Part shown: positions 42,949 through 50,869 of the stretch, in pieces
How positions within the stretch are numbered: position 1 is the stretch's first letter
How the letters are laid out: the number at the start of each line of letters is the position of its first letter
DNA from: DATAAZ01 sp036259875
GTDB taxonomy: Bacteria; Actinomycetota; Thermoleophilia; Gaiellales; Gaiellaceae
DNA: 64,000 nucleotides
Direction of reading: 5' to 3'
Assembly: GCA_036259875.1 (NCBI GenBank)
Contig: DATAAZ010000024.1
Span: forward strand, 8,053 to 72,052
The notes under the pieces: model-generated
Told to the model about the DNA's origin: nothing
Seen by the model: the letters and a program-made list of their open reading frames with translations, nothing else
Database searches by the model: none
Translations under genes and position numbers: made by a program

Positions 42949-44114
42949 AGGACTCCTCCGAAGACCCCGCTCAGCATCTCTCCCGCTTCGGAGAACGCGC
43001 GGTCAGCGTACCAACCCGCCCTCTCCTCGAGGCCCGCGTCTCCGACCGTCTCCGCGGCGACGAGCGGGCGCCGCGCGACGACGCGGTCGCCCTCGAGGAC
43101 GCGGATCTCGCCGAGACGTTTTCCGCGGCGGACGGGCAGCTCCACGGTCGCCGGCACGACGATCTCCTCCACGAGCGGCCGCCCCACGTGGACGACGGCG
43201 GCAGCGGGCCCGGCGGCCAGGAGCGCGAGACGCTCGTCCGAGAACGGAACCTCCGCGGTCGCGTAGGTGCGCTCGGGAACGACGACCTTCAGCCTCACGT
43301 ACTGCGCGAAGCCCCACTCGAGGATCGCAGCAAGATCTCGGTTTCGCTCGCCGCGCGACGGGCTCCCCAGCACGACGGCATAGACGCCGACGCCGTCGCG
43401 CCGCGCGAACGCGACCTGGCACCAGCCGGCCGCCGCCGTGTGACCCGTCTTGACACCGCGGAGCCCCGGGAACTCGCCGAGCAGGTCGTTCCACGCGAAG
43501 AGCGTCCGCCCGCCGGCGATTCGGCCCGACTCCATCCGGACGAGCCGCCGGACGAGCGGCCGCCGCATGGCCGCCCGTGCGAGCGCGAGCACGTCCTCGG
43601 CGGACGAGTAATGCCCCGGGACGTCGAGTCCGTCCGGGCGGACGAAGTGCGTGTCCTCGAGGCCGAGCTCGCGCGCCTCGGCGTTCATGAGCCGGACGAA
43701 GCGGCGGACGTCTCCGTCACCCACGTGCGCGGCGAGCGCGAACGCGGCGTCGTTCGCGCTCTGGATGAGCGCGGCCGCGAGGAGGTCGCGGACGGAGATC
43801 CGCTCGCCGGGGCGCAGGTGCACGGTCGACTCGCCCACCGTCGAGGCGAGCCGCCTGACCGTGACGACGTCTTCCGGATGCGCATGCTCGAGGACGACGA
43901 GCGCCGTCATGAGCTTCGTGATGCTCGCGATCGCCGCGCGCGCGTCGGCGTTTCGCGCGAAGATCACCTCGCCCGTCGCCGCGTTCGCGACGAGGACCGC
44001 GGTCGCGTCGACGCGGGGAGCCGGCTCGGTCTGCTGCGCCGAGGCCGGCGCGGCTGCCGAGACGAAGGCGGCGGCGAGGGCGACGAACAGGAACCCACGG
44101 CGCACGGGCGCCAA
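42945..44114 (-). CDS. D-alanyl-D-alanine carboxypeptidase (serine type, DacF/PBP5-like)
   Basis: A 389-residue exported penicillin-binding protein. A signal peptide (VRRGFLFVALAAAFVSAAAPASAQ) leads; the catalytic triad motifs are SITKL (SxxK), SAN (IQSANDAAF) and KTGHT. A C-terminal beta domain (VELPVRRGKRLGEIRVLEGDRVVARRPLV) follows. It trims D-Ala from cell-wall stem peptides. TTG 44114 is chosen; GTG 44105 would also leave a signal peptide. It is divergent from the small gene at 44141. Confidence 0.9.
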   Translation of the reverse strand: MAPVRRGFLFVALAAAFVSAAAPASAQQTEPAPRVDATAVLVANAATGEVIFARNADARAAIASITKLMTALVVLEHAHPEDVVTVRRLASTVGESTVHLRPGERISVRDLLAAALIQSANDAAFALAAHVGDGDVRRFVRLMNAEARELGLEDTHFVRPDGLDVPGHYSSAEDVLALARAAMRRPLVRRLVRMESGRIAGGRTLFAWNDLLGEFPGLRGVKTGHTAAAGWCQVAFARRDGVGVYAVVLGSPSRGERNRDLAAILEWGFAQYVRLKVVVPERTYATAEVPFSDERLALLAAGPAAAVVHVGRPLVEEIVVPATVELPVRRGKRLGEIRVLEGDRVVARRPLVAAETVGDAGLEERAGWYADRAFSEAGEMLSGVFGGVL

Positions 44115-44140
44115 CTGTACCCCGACTAGAATCGGGCCCC

Positions 44141-44458
44141 GTGAGCGAGGTCGACCGTACGGCGAAGCCCGTTCGCAAGCGCGGTGTCGAGCGCTCGCTC
44201 GAGATCCAGCTCGGGCCGTTCGGCGGCCTGGAGCTGCGGCCGACGCGCGTGTTCCTCTGGGGCGGTGCCGACCGCGCCGGCCGGGAGCGGATCGTCTCGC
44301 TCGGCGTGCCGCCGCGGAACCTCGTCGTCCCGCGCCGCGAGCGCGAGGTCCACGCCGGGCCGGTGCGCGTTCGCTCGCTCGGGAACCCGGTCATGACCAT
44401 GGCGCTGGCCGGCGTCCACGTCGCGCGGAAAATCGCGCGCGAGCGCGACAGGAAATAG
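44141..44458 (+). CDS. unknown 105-residue basic protein
   Basis: A small basic protein, GTG 44141 to 44458, with no signal or membrane segment. The centre SLEIQLGPFGGLELRPTRVFLWGGADRAGRERIVSLGVPPRNLVVPRRE is beta-rich, and the end NPVMTMALAGVHVARKIARERDRK is an amphipathic helix. I do not recognise a family. It stands alone between divergent and convergent neighbours. The absence of shadow-like composition and the clean fit between flanking genes support it as real. Confidence 0.5.
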   Translation: MSEVDRTAKPVRKRGVERSLEIQLGPFGGLELRPTRVFLWGGADRAGRERIVSLGVPPRNLVVPRREREVHAGPVRVRSLGNPVMTMALAGVHVARKIARERDRK

Positions 44459-44460
44459 CC

Positions 44461-44826
44461 CTACCGGATCCGGATCCGCTGACCCGGCTGGAGCGCGTTC
44501 GGGTCGATGTTCGGGTTGAGCGTGACGAGCTCTTCGACCGTCGTCTGGAACCTCGCGGCGATCGTCTCGAGCGTGTCCCCGGACCGGATGAGGTAGAAGC
44601 GCCGTTGCGCCCGGGGGCCCGTCGTCCCCGTCTCTGTTCCGGCGCCGGCGGATGGACTGCCTCCGCCGGCCGTCGCCCGCGTCTCCGTCACCGCTGGGCT
44701 CGCCGTCTCGTTCCCCGCGTTCAGCGCGTCCTGGACGAGCAGGATGAGGATCGTCGCCGCGGCGAAGAAGGCGACGGGCGCGAGCACGCGCATACCCCAC
44801 GACGGGTGGTGCGCGCCGTCGTTCAC
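44461..44826 (-). CDS. membrane-anchored LysM-domain protein
   Basis: A 121-residue protein: one hydrophobic segment (VLAPVAFFAAATILILLV, about 13-30), a Gly/Ser/Thr linker, and a C-terminal LysM domain (FYLIRSGDTLETIAARFQTTVEELVTLNPNIDPNALQPGQRIRI) that would bind peptidoglycan outside the membrane. GTG 44826 overlaps the pyrF stop (GTGA); ATG 44844 inside pyrF would add six residues. Confidence 0.85.
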   Translation of the reverse strand: MNDGAHHPSWGMRVLAPVAFFAAATILILLVQDALNAGNETASPAVTETRATAGGGSPSAGAGTETGTTGPRAQRRFYLIRSGDTLETIAARFQTTVEELVTLNPNIDPNALQPGQRIRIR

Positions 44827-45752
44827 CAGCCCGACGCGGCCCATACCTCGCGACGGAGCCGCGCGGCCTCCGCCGCAGCGGCGGTCCGCCAGTCGGCGCC
44901 GTCGACGCGGAACGCGTAGATGACGCTCCTCGAGACGGGGACGAGCGCGCTCGCGGGCCCGCTCGTGAACGCGCGCGCGACGTCGGCCGGAGTCGCTCCT
45001 TGCGCCCCGATCCCCGGGAGCAGCAGCATCGCCTTCGGCATCAGCCGTCGCGCCTCGCCGACCGCACGCGGGTAGGTCGCGCCGACGACGGCTCCGATGC
45101 TCGAGAGCCCCCGCTCCCCGACGAGGTCCTCGCCCCACACGGCGACGAGCTCGGCGACCTGGTGCCAGACGCGCCGCCCGTCCGAGAGGGCGAGCTCCTG
45201 GACGTCGGCGCTGCCGCCGTTGGACGTCTTGACGACGCAGAAGAGCCCGGTTCCCGATCGGCGGCACGCCGCGAGAAGCGGCTCGACCGAATCGCTGCCG
45301 AGATACGGGTTCGCCGTGATCGCGTCGACCGGTGGCTCGATCCCGTCGCGCCGCTCCAGGTACGCGTCGGCGTAGGCGCGTGCCGTCGACCCGATGTCCG
45401 CCCGCTTGCCGTCGGCCAGGACGAGGAGGCCGGCCCGGCGCGCGTAGTCGCAGACCTCCTCGAACGCAGCGATCCCGTCGGCACCGAGCGCCTCGAAGAA
45501 GGCGAGCTGCAGCTTCGCACCGACCACGTACGGGGCGACGGCGTCGACGAGGCCGCGGCAGAACCGCGTGCACGCGTCGGCCGCGGCGGCGCGGCTCACG
45601 TGCGCGTCGCCCCGAAGCTCGAGCGGGAGGAGGTCAGGGCGCGGGTCGAGTCCGAGGATGATCTGGCTCCGCTTGCGATCGACGGCGGCGGCGACCCGGT
45701 CCGCGAACGTCGCGGTCGCGACGCGCGCGCCGGCGTCGACCTCCCGTGCCAT
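44823..45752 (-). CDS. pyrF: orotidine 5'-phosphate decarboxylase (type 2)
   Basis: A 309-residue decarboxylase making UMP. ILGLDPRPDLLP opens the barrel; the catalytic LADGKRADIGSTARAYADAYL (Lys and two Asp) is intact, followed by TANPYLGSDSVEPLL, FCVVKTSNGGS, and the phosphate loop GIGAQGATPADV. Length and the linkers are those of the long type 2 enzymes found in Actinomycetota. It lies 9 nt from the exonuclease gene on the same strand. Confidence 0.95.
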   Translation of the reverse strand: MAREVDAGARVATATFADRVAAAVDRKRSQIILGLDPRPDLLPLELRGDAHVSRAAAADACTRFCRGLVDAVAPYVVGAKLQLAFFEALGADGIAAFEEVCDYARRAGLLVLADGKRADIGSTARAYADAYLERRDGIEPPVDAITANPYLGSDSVEPLLAACRRSGTGLFCVVKTSNGGSADVQELALSDGRRVWHQVAELVAVWGEDLVGERGLSSIGAVVGATYPRAVGEARRLMPKAMLLLPGIGAQGATPADVARAFTSGPASALVPVSRSVIYAFRVDGADWRTAAAAEAARLRREVWAASGW

Positions 45753-45761
45753 AGAAGGAGC

Positions 45762-47441
45762 TTAGGCGACCGCGAGCGCTCGACCGCTATTTGCGCACGC
45801 CGCCGCGATCGCACCCGGGTCGAGTGGGACGACGACGAGCTCGGGCGGCGGTCGGCGCAGGAACGCGCCGACGACGAGGAGCTCGTCCGCGTGCTCCGGC
45901 GCGCAGCTCGGGTCGCCGGCCGTTCTGCGCGCCTCCGCGACCGCTGCTCCCGCCTCCAGGACGGCACCGCCTCCCCGTGGAAGAAGGCGGCTGAAGGCGA
46001 TCCGGCCGCCCGCGAGAACGAAGGCGCGGACGAACGCCTCCTCCGAGGCCGGCGCGAGGATGCAAAGCTCGGCACGCCGCAGGCGCTCGAGCTCGCGGAG
46101 GTCCCCGACGACCCGCTCCAGCGCGTCGATGCGGTCGCGCAGACGCGCAGCGTCCTCGTAGCGCTGCGCGTCCGCGAGGACGCCCAGACGAGCACGGAGG
46201 CGCGTGAGCGGCGCGCCCCGCACGAGGCCGGCGAGCGCGTCCGGCGACGCACCCGCGAGCGCCCGGGCGGCAAGCTCCGCCCGCCGGCGGCTCCGAATCG
46301 GGCCGAGCGGCGTCGGCGTCGACGTCACCGCGACGCGATCGCCGCGAAGCTCGAGGTAGACGTGGCGGTCGGGCCGCGTCGAGCGCGCGTTCGCGGGCGG
46401 GCGCAGCTGGCGGAGGAGGCGGAGCTCCTCGAGCGCCGCTTCCAGCTCGGAGCCGAGGACGTGCCATTCGATCCGCTCGACGGCCGCGAGCGCCGCCTCC
46501 ACGGCGGGCCGCTGCCGGTCGGAGCCGAAGTACGAGCGAAGGCGTGCGCGAAGGTCGCGCGCCTTCCCGACGTAGAGCGGCTGCTCCTCGCGCCCGCGGA
46601 AGACGTAGACGCCGGGACGGGTGGGCGCGCCGAAGGCGAGCGAGCGCTTGTCGTGTGCCCGCCGCGCGCGCGGCGCCGCGATCCGGCACAGGTCGCCGAC
46701 CGTCCGCGCGCCTCGCTCCTGCGCGAGGCCGACGAGCGCAACGAGGATCTCGGCGGTCGCGAGCGCGTCGGGAAGCGCTCGGTGGCACGGCTGGGCGGCC
46801 GTCCCGAAGAAGTGCGCGAGCGCGGCGAGGCTCGTTCGCGGTGCGCGCCCACCGAGGAGCGCGCGCGCAAGCGGCACTGTGTCGACGATCGCCGCTGCGA
46901 TCCGCTGCCCGTTGAGCCGGTCGAGCGCACGGTCGAGGAACGCGACGTCGAAGCGCGCGTTGTGGGCGGCGAGCACCGAGGCGCCTGCGAACGCGACGAA
47001 GCGCTGGACGGCGACCGCCGCGGGCGGCGCGCGGCGAAGCTCGGCGTCGCGCAGCCCCGTCAGCGCGGCGACCGGTGCGGGAAGCGCATCGCGCGGCCGC
47101 ACGAGCGTCTCGAACGTCCCGGCGATCTCGAGCCCCCGCACGCGGACGGCGCCGATCTCGCAGATCTCCGCGGTTCGCGCCGAGAGGCCGGTCGTCTCGA
47201 GGTCGACGACGACGAACGTCGTGGCGTCGAGCGGGAGATCCGCGGTGCCGTCGCGGGCGAGGGCAAGGGCGGCGCCCGCCCACGTGAGGCGTGCGTCGGA
47301 CGAGACGACGTCGTCGAGGAGCGTTCGAGCGAGCCCGGCGGGGGCGCGCGAGAGCGCGAACAGGGCGCGCGCCGCCTCGGAAGCGGGCACGGGCGCGCGA
47401 CGTTCCTCGAGGAGCTCGACGAGCCGGTCGGCAGCGTCCAT
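45762..47441 (-). CDS. DEDDh exonuclease fused to a UvrC-type GIY-YIG domain; SOS-boxed
   Basis: A fusion of about 559 residues. The N-terminal half is a DnaQ-like 3'-5' exonuclease: TTFVVVDLETTGLSARTAEICEIGAV, LAAHNARFDVAFLDRAL and HRALPDALATAEIL. The second half starts with GIY-YIG: TRPGVYVFRGREEQPLYVGKARDLRARLRSYF, and continues with the UvrC-like helical UVR-type region YEDAARLRDRIDALERVV. This is the layout of actinobacterial DinG/Cho-like repair proteins. ATG 47441 is chosen; GTG 47453 is nearer the promoter. A LexA box lies directly upstream, so damage induction is likely. Confidence 0.88.
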   Translation of the reverse strand: MDAADRLVELLEERRAPVPASEAARALFALSRAPAGLARTLLDDVVSSDARLTWAGAALALARDGTADLPLDATTFVVVDLETTGLSARTAEICEIGAVRVRGLEIAGTFETLVRPRDALPAPVAALTGLRDAELRRAPPAAVAVQRFVAFAGASVLAAHNARFDVAFLDRALDRLNGQRIAAAIVDTVPLARALLGGRAPRTSLAALAHFFGTAAQPCHRALPDALATAEILVALVGLAQERGARTVGDLCRIAAPRARRAHDKRSLAFGAPTRPGVYVFRGREEQPLYVGKARDLRARLRSYFGSDRQRPAVEAALAAVERIEWHVLGSELEAALEELRLLRQLRPPANARSTRPDRHVYLELRGDRVAVTSTPTPLGPIRSRRRAELAARALAGASPDALAGLVRGAPLTRLRARLGVLADAQRYEDAARLRDRIDALERVVGDLRELERLRRAELCILAPASEEAFVRAFVLAGGRIAFSRLLPRGGGAVLEAGAAVAEARRTAGDPSCAPEHADELLVVGAFLRRPPPELVVVPLDPGAIAAACANSGRALAVA

Positions 47442-47465
47442 CCGAAGCTGCACGCGGCGAGGATA

Positions 47466-47477
47466 GAACGTATGTTC
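47466..47477 (-). promoter_or_regulatory. LexA (SOS) box, GAAC-N4-GTTC
   Basis: GAACGTATGTTC is a perfect match to the Gram-positive LexA operator consensus GAAC-N4-GTTC, extended by one more base as GAACGTATGTTCG. It sits 12-25 nt upstream of the exonuclease/GIY-YIG start, overlapping the likely promoter (TATCCT on the minus strand directly after it). I see no second copy in the window. Confidence 0.75.
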
Positions 47478-47519
47478 GGACAGACAGGGCGGCGAAGGCC
47501 GCGTCCGACGGCCACCATG

Positions 47520-47567
47520 TGCCCCGGGGGACCCCCGTCGGTTCCCCGCTGCGTCGAGCGTAGCGCC
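47520..47567 (+). repeat. dispersed intergenic repeat, copy 1
   Basis: This copy has GCCCCGGGGGACCCCCG, then GGTTCCCC and GTCGAGCGTA. The copy at 63790-63836 (other strand) has the same three blocks in the same order with one mismatch in the first block. It lies in the 235-bp gap between the LexA box and the hup terminator, which otherwise has no convincing ORF. Confidence 0.45.
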
Positions 47568-47688
47568 GAAACCCGCGCGCGTGGGTGACCGGAGCGCGAC
47601 GCGTCCTGCAACGGCGTCTCACGTCCCGGGCCTGCGGTGCGGCGGCGCCCTCGCACGAGGCGCGCGGGCGGCGACGCCGGTCTCAAAA

Positions 47689-47717
47689 GCCGAAGGCCGC
47701 CGAGGGCGGCCTTCGGC
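47689..47717 (-). terminator. rho-independent terminator of hup
   Basis: GCCGAAGGCCGCC (47689-47701) pairs perfectly over 13 bp with GGCGGCCTTCGGC (47705-47717), with a 3-nt loop. On the minus strand it is followed by TTTT (47685-47688), 20 nt after the hup stop. This is the clearest intrinsic terminator in the window. Confidence 0.85.
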
Positions 47718-47737
47718 GTTGGAGAGGGCGTCGTGTT

Positions 47738-48025
47738 CTAGGAGCGGCCCTTGAGCGCGTTCTTTAGCGCGCTTCCCGCGGAAAACTTGGGCACGGTGGC
47801 AGCAGCGATCGTGACTTTCTCGCCCGTGCGCGGATTCACGCCCTGGCGGGCGCTGCGCTGCTGGGCCGAGAACTTCCCGAACCCCGTGAAGGTGATGGAC
47901 TCGCCTCGCTGCAGCGACTCTTGAACCGAGTCGAGGAACGCATCGACCGCCTTGCCGGCGTCGCGCTTCGAAAGGCCGCTCTTCGAAGAGACGCGGTCCA
48001 CAAACTCAGATTTGGTGACAGCCAA
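47738..48025 (-). CDS. hup: HU-family DNA-binding protein
   Basis: A 95-residue nucleoid protein: AVTKSEFVDRVSSKSGLSKRDAGKAVDAFLDSVQ, then the beta-arm core SITFTGFGKFSAQQRSARQGVNPRTGEKVTIAA and VPKFSAGSALKNALK. TTG 48025 is the start because AGGAGGG lies 8 nt upstream and the family begins here. It has its own promoter and terminator. It binds and bends DNA without sequence preference. Confidence 0.95.
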   Translation of the reverse strand: MAVTKSEFVDRVSSKSGLSKRDAGKAVDAFLDSVQESLQRGESITFTGFGKFSAQQRSARQGVNPRTGEKVTIAAATVPKFSAGSALKNALKGRS

Positions 48026-48073
48026 TGCCCTCTCCCTCCTAGGTCGGTTCCGTCCCGAGAAATCCGGCTCGGA

Positions 48074-48102
48074 ACCGTAACAGCGTCGGGAAAACCGCGC
48101 AA
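48074..48102 (-). promoter_or_regulatory. hup promoter
   Basis: On the minus strand TTGCGC (48097-48102) and TACGGT (48074-48079) are separated by exactly 17 nt, a sigma-A-type arrangement, about 50 nt upstream of the hup start. Confidence 0.6.
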
Positions 48103-48154
48103 CCAAGCCGTTTCCCTTCGACTCGCGTCACGACGAGCAGCAACGACGGCGCGC

Positions 48155-48688
48155 TCATCCCGCGGCCACGTCGGCCGCGCGGAAGAGCGCGTGCAGACGA
48201 ACTGCGTGGCGTGCGAGAGCGTCGGCACCGCCCTCCTCGCGGTCAACAACGCAGACGGCCCGACGACACTCGAGCCCCGCGTCGCGAAGGCCGCGCACGG
48301 CCGCGACGGCGGCACCGCCGGTCGTGACGACGTCCTCGACGAGGCAGACCCGCTGGCCCGGCTCGAAGACACCCTCGATCCGTCGCTCCGTGCCGTATGT
48401 CTTCGCATCCTTGCGAACGATCAGGAACGGCGTCCCGGACGCGAGCGCGGCGGCGGCTGCCAGCGCGACGGCGCCGAGCTCGGGCCCGGCGAGGAGATCG
48501 GGCCGCTCGCCGTCGCCGGCAAGCGCGCTCGCAGCGAGCCGCGTCCCGAGCTCGCGCAGCAGGACCGGGTCCGTTTCGAACCGGTACTTGTCGAGGTAGT
48601 AGCGGGATCGTCGCCCCGATCGGAGGAGGAAATCGCCCTCGAGGTAGGCCCGCTCGCGAAGCAGGCGGACGACCTCGGCGTCCGTCAA
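48155..48688 (-). CDS. pyrE: orotate phosphoribosyltransferase
   Basis: A 177-residue enzyme making OMP from orotate and PRPP. FLLRSGRRSRYYLDKYRFETDP, LAGPELGAVALAAAAAL, FLIVRKDAKTYGTERRIEG and the PRPP loop VCLVEDVVTTGGAAVAAV are in place. TTG 48688 overlaps the preceding gene's stop (TTGA). pyrF lies about 2.4 kb further on, so the two pyrimidine genes are near but not adjacent. Confidence 0.94.
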   Translation of the reverse strand: MTDAEVVRLLRERAYLEGDFLLRSGRRSRYYLDKYRFETDPVLLRELGTRLAASALAGDGERPDLLAGPELGAVALAAAAALASGTPFLIVRKDAKTYGTERRIEGVFEPGQRVCLVEDVVTTGGAAVAAVRGLRDAGLECRRAVCVVDREEGGADALARHAVRLHALFRAADVAAG

Positions 48689-48909
48689 CGGCCGGCCGAG
48701 CGCGCCGCGGAAGCGCCGCGCGCCGCGGCCACCAGGTCTTCCGCGATCGCGAGCATGCGATCTGCCTCGGCGTCGCCCGCCGCGAGCGACACCATCGATC
48801 CGTCGTCGAAATAGAGATCGGCGTGCGCTCGCCGCCCGCTTCGCCGACGCCAGACGCTGAACGCCGCGGCCGCGCCGGCGGCCGCGGCCCAGGCCGCCGC
48901 CCTATTCAT
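48685..48909 (-). CDS. short membrane-anchored protein of unknown function
   Basis: A 74-residue protein with an N-terminal Ala-rich hydrophobic segment (MNRAAAWAAAAGAAAAFSVW) followed by basic residues and a small acidic domain (LYFDDGSMVSLAAGDAEADRMLAIAEDLVAAAR). ATG 48909 overlaps the roadblock-like gene by 8 nt and its stop overlaps pyrE. The tight overlaps support it; the function is unknown. Confidence 0.55.
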   Translation of the reverse strand: MNRAAAWAAAAGAAAAFSVWRRRSGRRAHADLYFDDGSMVSLAAGDAEADRMLAIAEDLVAAARGASAARSAGR

Positions 48910-49339
48910 CGTCGGCCTCGCGCTCGTGCCGCTCGCGTGCCCGCTCGCTCGTTCCGGCTCCCGCCGTTTCGCGCTCCTCGCGTGCCGCGCTCGTGTCGGG
49001 ATCCGTCAGTCGTAGGCAGGTCTTCAGGTCGTAGAAGACGAGCCCGACGGTCGGCTCGGACCCGGTGACGGCCGCAACGGCTCGCTCCCCGTCGCGAACG
49101 AGAAAGACGGCGCCCGCGGGCGTGGCCGCGAGGACCTGAGAGAGCTCCGCGCGCCCGGTCGCGGCGCTCGAGCGGCGCGCCGCTTGCAGGAGCTCGCGCG
49201 CATGCGCTGCCACGGCCTGCGACCGGCCGTCGTCGGAGAACGTCGAAGCGAGCAGCGTCCCGTTCTCGCGGACAAGCACGGCCCCGTCGATCTGAGACGA
49301 GACCGCCGCCAGGTCGGCCAGCGCCTGTCCCGCGTTCAT
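48902..49339 (-). CDS. roadblock/LC7-like protein
   Basis: A 145-residue protein with a roadblock/LC7 pattern: ALADLAAVSSQIDGAVLVRENGTLLASTFSDDGRSQAVAAHARELLQAA, then LSQVLAATPAGAVFLVRDGERAVAAVT and GLVFYDLKTCLR. The last 35 residues are a charged disordered tail. Roadblock proteins regulate small GTPases and motility in bacteria; no partner GTPase is adjacent. ATG 49339 is the start; its stop overlaps the next gene. Confidence 0.65.
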   Translation of the reverse strand: MNAGQALADLAAVSSQIDGAVLVRENGTLLASTFSDDGRSQAVAAHARELLQAARRSSAATGRAELSQVLAATPAGAVFLVRDGERAVAAVTGSEPTVGLVFYDLKTCLRLTDPDTSAAREERETAGAGTSERARERHEREADDE

Positions 49340-49401
49340 GGCGCCGGAACCTACCACGACGTCGAGCGTGCTCGGCCGGGCGCGTGGTATGAACCCGTCG
49401 A

Positions 49402-49494
49402 ATGACGTCCAGCCCGTCGACCGGCCGTCTCAGACGGACGTCCGGGCGGAGCCCGGCCGCCGCGACCGCCGGCGCCGCCAACTCGTCGCGGTAG
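49402..49494 (+). CDS. 30-codon ORF MTSSPSTGR..., upstream of the YihY-like gene
   Basis: ATG 49402 to TAG 49494. The product begins MTSSPSTGRLRRTSGRSP and ends AANSSR. It shares length, the first nine residues (except position 5) and about 13 of 30 residues with the ORF at 55819-55911. The stop lies 7 nt before the next ATG and overlaps its likely ribosome site. A leader peptide or a small-protein family is possible; chance is not excluded. Confidence 0.35.
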   Translation: MTSSPSTGRLRRTSGRSPAAATAGAANSSR

Positions 49495-49501
49495 GGACCA
49501 G

Positions 49502-50329
49502 ATGGCGATCAGCGCGGCCGCGCGCACCCGAACGGTCCGGATCGGCGTCGCGGCGGTCGTCGAGAAGTTCCTCGCCGATCGCGGCACGCACCTCGCCGCG
49601 ATGATCGCCTACTTCGCGATCCTCGCGTTCGTGCCGCTCCTGTTCCTCGCGCTGTCGCTGTTCGGGCTCGCGGGCGAGCAAGACGAGTCGAGCTACCTCG
49701 TCGAGGAGCTCCGGCGGAGCTTCCCGGCGAGCTCGGTCGACCGGCTGGTCGCCGTCGTCGAGACGATCCAGGAGAGCTCGACCGAGCTCGGGATCGTGGG
49801 TGGGGTCGCGCTGATCTGGGCGGCGCTCGGGTTCTTCAGCGTGGTCGAGTCGGCGCTGAACATCGTCTACGGCCTGCCGAACAGGCCGTTCATCCGCCAG
49901 AAGCTCTTCGTCCTCGCGCTGACGGCGGCGGCGCTCGCGCTTCTCTTCGCCGCGCTCGTGGTCGCCTCGGTCGGCATCCGGCTCGCTCGCAACGCGGCGT
50001 ACGTCGGCGGCGCCCTCGCGTACGTCTACGGGATCGCAGTCTCGACGGCGCTCGTCCTCGTCTTCGTCTGGAGCGTCTACACGCTTCTCACGAACGTGCG
50101 CCTGCGCTGGCGCGAGACGCTACCGGGAGCGGTCTTCGCCGCAATCGTGCTGCAGGCGAGCTTCCAGCTCCTGCCGATCTTCGTGCACGCCTCGAGCGGC
50201 CTTGTCGCGCTCCAGGCCTTCGGCGGCCTCGCGCTCCTCCTCCTCTGGATCTACCTGATGGCGAACGTGCTCGTGATCGGCGCCGAGCTCAACTGGTGGC
50301 TCTCACGCCGGCGCGTGGAAGGCTCATGA
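49502..50329 (+). CDS. YihY/BrkB family membrane protein
   Basis: A 275-residue inner-membrane protein with six hydrophobic segments. Family landmarks are RGTHLAAMIAYFAILAFVPLLFLALSL, ALIWAALGFFSVVESALNIVYGLPNRPF, LPGAVFAAIVLQASF and LLLLWIYLMANVLVIGAELNWW. The function in the family is unsettled (earlier mis-annotated as RNase BN). ATG 49502 starts just after the 30-codon ORF. It converges on the CNMP-binding gene. Confidence 0.9.
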   Translation: MAISAAARTRTVRIGVAAVVEKFLADRGTHLAAMIAYFAILAFVPLLFLALSLFGLAGEQDESSYLVEELRRSFPASSVDRLVAVVETIQESSTELGIVGGVALIWAALGFFSVVESALNIVYGLPNRPFIRQKLFVLALTAAALALLFAALVVASVGIRLARNAAYVGGALAYVYGIAVSTALVLVFVWSVYTLLTNVRLRWRETLPGAVFAAIVLQASFQLLPIFVHASSGLVALQAFGGLALLLLWIYLMANVLVIGAELNWWLSRRRVEGS

Positions 50330-50410
50330 GCCGCGGCGGCGCATTGACCGTCGGTTCAACCGGCGGACGAGCCAGGTCACCCGCCTCGCGACGGGGGCCG
50401 GGGCGGCGCC

Positions 50411-50860
50411 TCAGCTGACGGGCTCGGCGGTCGTGAGCGTCGGATCGTCGGCCGTCACGAGGACGCGCTTCGCGAGCGCGCGCAAGACCTTCCGCTCGAC
50501 CTCGGGATTGCGATCGACCATCCCCCAGAACGCTTGACGCGTGAGGACGAAGAAGCGGAGCGGCTTCGTCGCCGTCACCGTCGCCGTGCGCGGGATGTCC
50601 TCGAGAAGCGCAATCTCTCCGAAGAAGTCGCCGTCCGAGAGCGTCGAGAGCCGGCGGCCCTGGCGCGTCACCTCGACGTCGCCCTCGATGATGACGAAGA
50701 ACTCCTGGGCGGGCTCCCCCTCGCGGCAGAGCACCTTCCCTTCTCCGACCTCGAGGTCCTCCGTCACCCTTGCCAGCTGCTGGAGCTCGTCCTTCGAGAG
50801 GTCGGCGAAGAGCGGCGCCCGCCGGAGCGAGTCGACCTTCGTGTCGTGCGAGAAAAGCAC
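50411..50860 (-). CDS. cyclic nucleotide-binding domain protein
   Basis: A 149-residue single CNMP-binding domain: LFADLSKDELQQLARVTEDLEVGEGKVLCREGEPAQEFFVIIEGDVEV, GDFFGEIALLEDIPRTATVTAT (phosphate-binding cassette with Glu and Arg), FFVLTRQAFWGMVDRNPEVERKVLRALAKR. No output domain is attached, so it probably works with a partner. GTG 50860 is the start. A nearby class III cyclase (28942-29580) could supply the ligand; that is inference. Confidence 0.88.
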   Translation of the reverse strand: MLFSHDTKVDSLRRAPLFADLSKDELQQLARVTEDLEVGEGKVLCREGEPAQEFFVIIEGDVEVTRQGRRLSTLSDGDFFGEIALLEDIPRTATVTATKPLRFFVLTRQAFWGMVDRNPEVERKVLRALAKRVLVTADDPTLTTAEPVS

Positions 50861-50869
50861 AGGCGAAAT

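Noticed and set aside
45000..47588. An 862-codon plus-strand frame
   Set aside because: It is charged, without motifs, and lies opposite pyrF and the exonuclease-GIY-YIG gene, both with clear domains.
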